NCBI GenBank assembly: GCA_010094045.1
Contig: ML986597.1
Coordinates: 421,010-485,009, forward strand
Direction of reading: 5' to 3'
Length of the DNA stretch: 64,000 nt
From: Lojkania enalia
Lineage: Eukaryota > Ascomycota > Dothideomycetes > Pleosporales
Shown piece after piece: positions 63,339 to 64,000 of the stretch. A program made the position numbers and the translations under genes. A model generated the notes under the pieces. The model made no database searches and was not told where the DNA came from. It saw only the letters and a list, made by a program, of their open reading frames with translations. Every line of letters begins with the position of its first letter. Positions within the stretch are counted from its first letter, which is position 1.

Positions 63339-63641
63339 TGTCACGGACGCTCACGCGCAGTTGGTTAATCGCACTTTAAGCAGTCAACTCTATTGCTACG
63401 TACTACGTGTAAATATCAAGACGTTGCGTGAAGAACAGAGATATCTACATTATACAGGTTTTTATAGGGGCTAGGTCTGTACTACTGCACGGGCTAGCCG
63501 GGTCGGCGAAACCTTCCTCCATCGCGGTCAAGACAAGTCGGTTATATTCCAGCTAACAGCTGACAGCTGTCGCTGGCAGCTGGTTCAGGTATTATAGTAA
63601 GGGTGGTGTAGGTGCAGAGGTGTCGCGGTATTACCGTGACA
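63339..63641 (-). mobile_element. Solo LTR, 303-bp family, copy E, nearly free of RIP
   Basis: It starts TGTCACGG and ends CCGTGACA, with the perfect 5-bp duplication GTTAA (63334–63338 and 63642–63646). The paralogous site in RecQ relic 1 (about 51905–51930) is uninterrupted. It keeps CA, TG and CG dinucleotides at normal frequency inside DNA that has lost them, so it is younger than the RIP of its surroundings. On the minus strand a CCTATAAAAACC promoter-like box lies past the middle. It is the reference copy for this family. Confidence 0.95.
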
Positions 63642-64000
63642 GTTAATTAGAAATACTATATAACTAGGTTAGATATAAGTAATTAATATTAGTAGTTAAA
63701 TATAATAGTACTACTAGCTTAGGCGGTAGTAGAGGTTAAAGAAAAAACTTAAATAATCTAATAGTATAACTATTTAGGGGACTTAATAAAGATTAGAAGG
63801 TATATATAGAGTAGTTAAAAAAGAAATACTTTTAATAAGTTTAGGGAGAGTATTTTAGTAATATAATAATAGTTAGTATTCGAATTATACTCTTTATATA
63901 GTAGAATATAGAATAGGATAATAAGAATAGAGATAGTATAGTATATAGAATAAATAGAAAGTAGGTAGAAATTAAAAATAAAATAGTAATATAGTAGATT

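Larger units (their letters stand above)
57250..64000 (+). pseudogene. RecQ-type helicase with DUF3505-like N-terminus, relic 2 (runs off the window)
   Basis: Large plus-strand gene interrupted by pogo B copy 2 (58066–59917) and solo LTR E (63339–63641). The N-terminal part (about 57250–58060) resembles the Cys/His-type DUF3505 region found on fungal subtelomeric RecQ proteins, with a SRLYQKVKVQIFF-like block. A long middle region follows. Helicase motif I is at 62053–62070 (TSRRKS from TGGGKS), motif II at 62332–62343 (DEYY from DECH), motif III near 62420–62460, then the C-terminal helicase domain. RecQ helicases unwind DNA 3' to 5'; this class is often linked to telomeres. Stops are TAA/TAG. 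It continues beyond 64000. The family call is firm for the helicase and moderate for the N-terminus. Confidence 0.78.

Noticed and set aside
63339..63641. The 303-bp unit considered as a MITE because of its TGTCACGG…CCGTGACA ends
   Set aside because: The 5-bp duplications, TG…CA termini, internal TATA-like box and the Gypsy III gag adjoining copy D fit an LTR better.
1..64000. tRNA, rRNA or other RNA genes
   Set aside because: None recognised by eye; RIPped DNA would also obscure conserved boxes.

Overview
The window is a gene-poor, extremely AT-rich block from a filamentous ascomycete (Pezizomycotina). The evidence for that is saturating repeat-induced point mutation (RIP): over most of the 64 kb the dinucleotides CA and TG are almost absent and TA is everywhere, so ATG starts vanish and CAA, CAG and TGG codons have become TAA/TAG stops. 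The families present also fit: chromodomain Ty3/Gypsy elements, pogo/Fot1-like and hAT DNA transposons, a HET–NB-ARC–TPR gene and RecQ helicases of the telomere-linked type. I see no intact host gene, no tRNA or rRNA gene and no CRISPR array. Genus and species cannot be given. The helicase relics suggest, but do not prove, a subtelomeric AT isochore.

Layout. 1–8.65 kb: unassigned RIPped DNA, a solo LTR (1404–1706), an unknown coding-like relic, then a dead HET–NB-ARC–TPR gene (about 4304–8185) with twelve 126-bp TPR units. 8654–14899: hAT transposon copy 1. 14.9–21.5 kb: coding-like relics of unknown function and a deleted pogo-like transposase. 21584–27562: the best preserved element, Gypsy I (minus strand), with 280-bp LTRs and a 1000-codon open pol frame. 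28233–29720: pogo family A. 31.0–33.1 kb: a solo LTR and a relic with an 87-bp basic coding repeat. 33072–39581: Gypsy II (plus strand). 39582–50733: old Gypsy III (minus strand), split by hAT copy 2 (40805–47053). 50734–53801: RecQ relic 1, carrying a second kind of solo LTR and a small pogo family C element. 53802–56243: a pogo A fragment broken by pogo B copy 1. 56784–57086: solo LTR. 57.25–64 kb: RecQ relic 2, interrupted by pogo B copy 2 (58066–59917) and a fresh solo LTR (63339–63641), and running off the window end.

Relations. Most insertions can be dated relative to one another, because target-site duplications survive or because the two RecQ relics supply uninterrupted paralogous sites. 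The elements differ strongly in RIP load. The solo LTR at 63.3 kb, the pol half of Gypsy I and pogo B copy 2 are the freshest; hAT copy 1, pogo A and Gypsy III are nearly saturated. The least expected content is the hAT family: both 6.25-kb inverted copies carry, beside a transposase, a second three-intron gene that I cannot assign to a family. Gene limits inside RIPped DNA were obtained by reading through TAA/TAG stops in one frame and are approximate unless bounded by a duplication or splice site.
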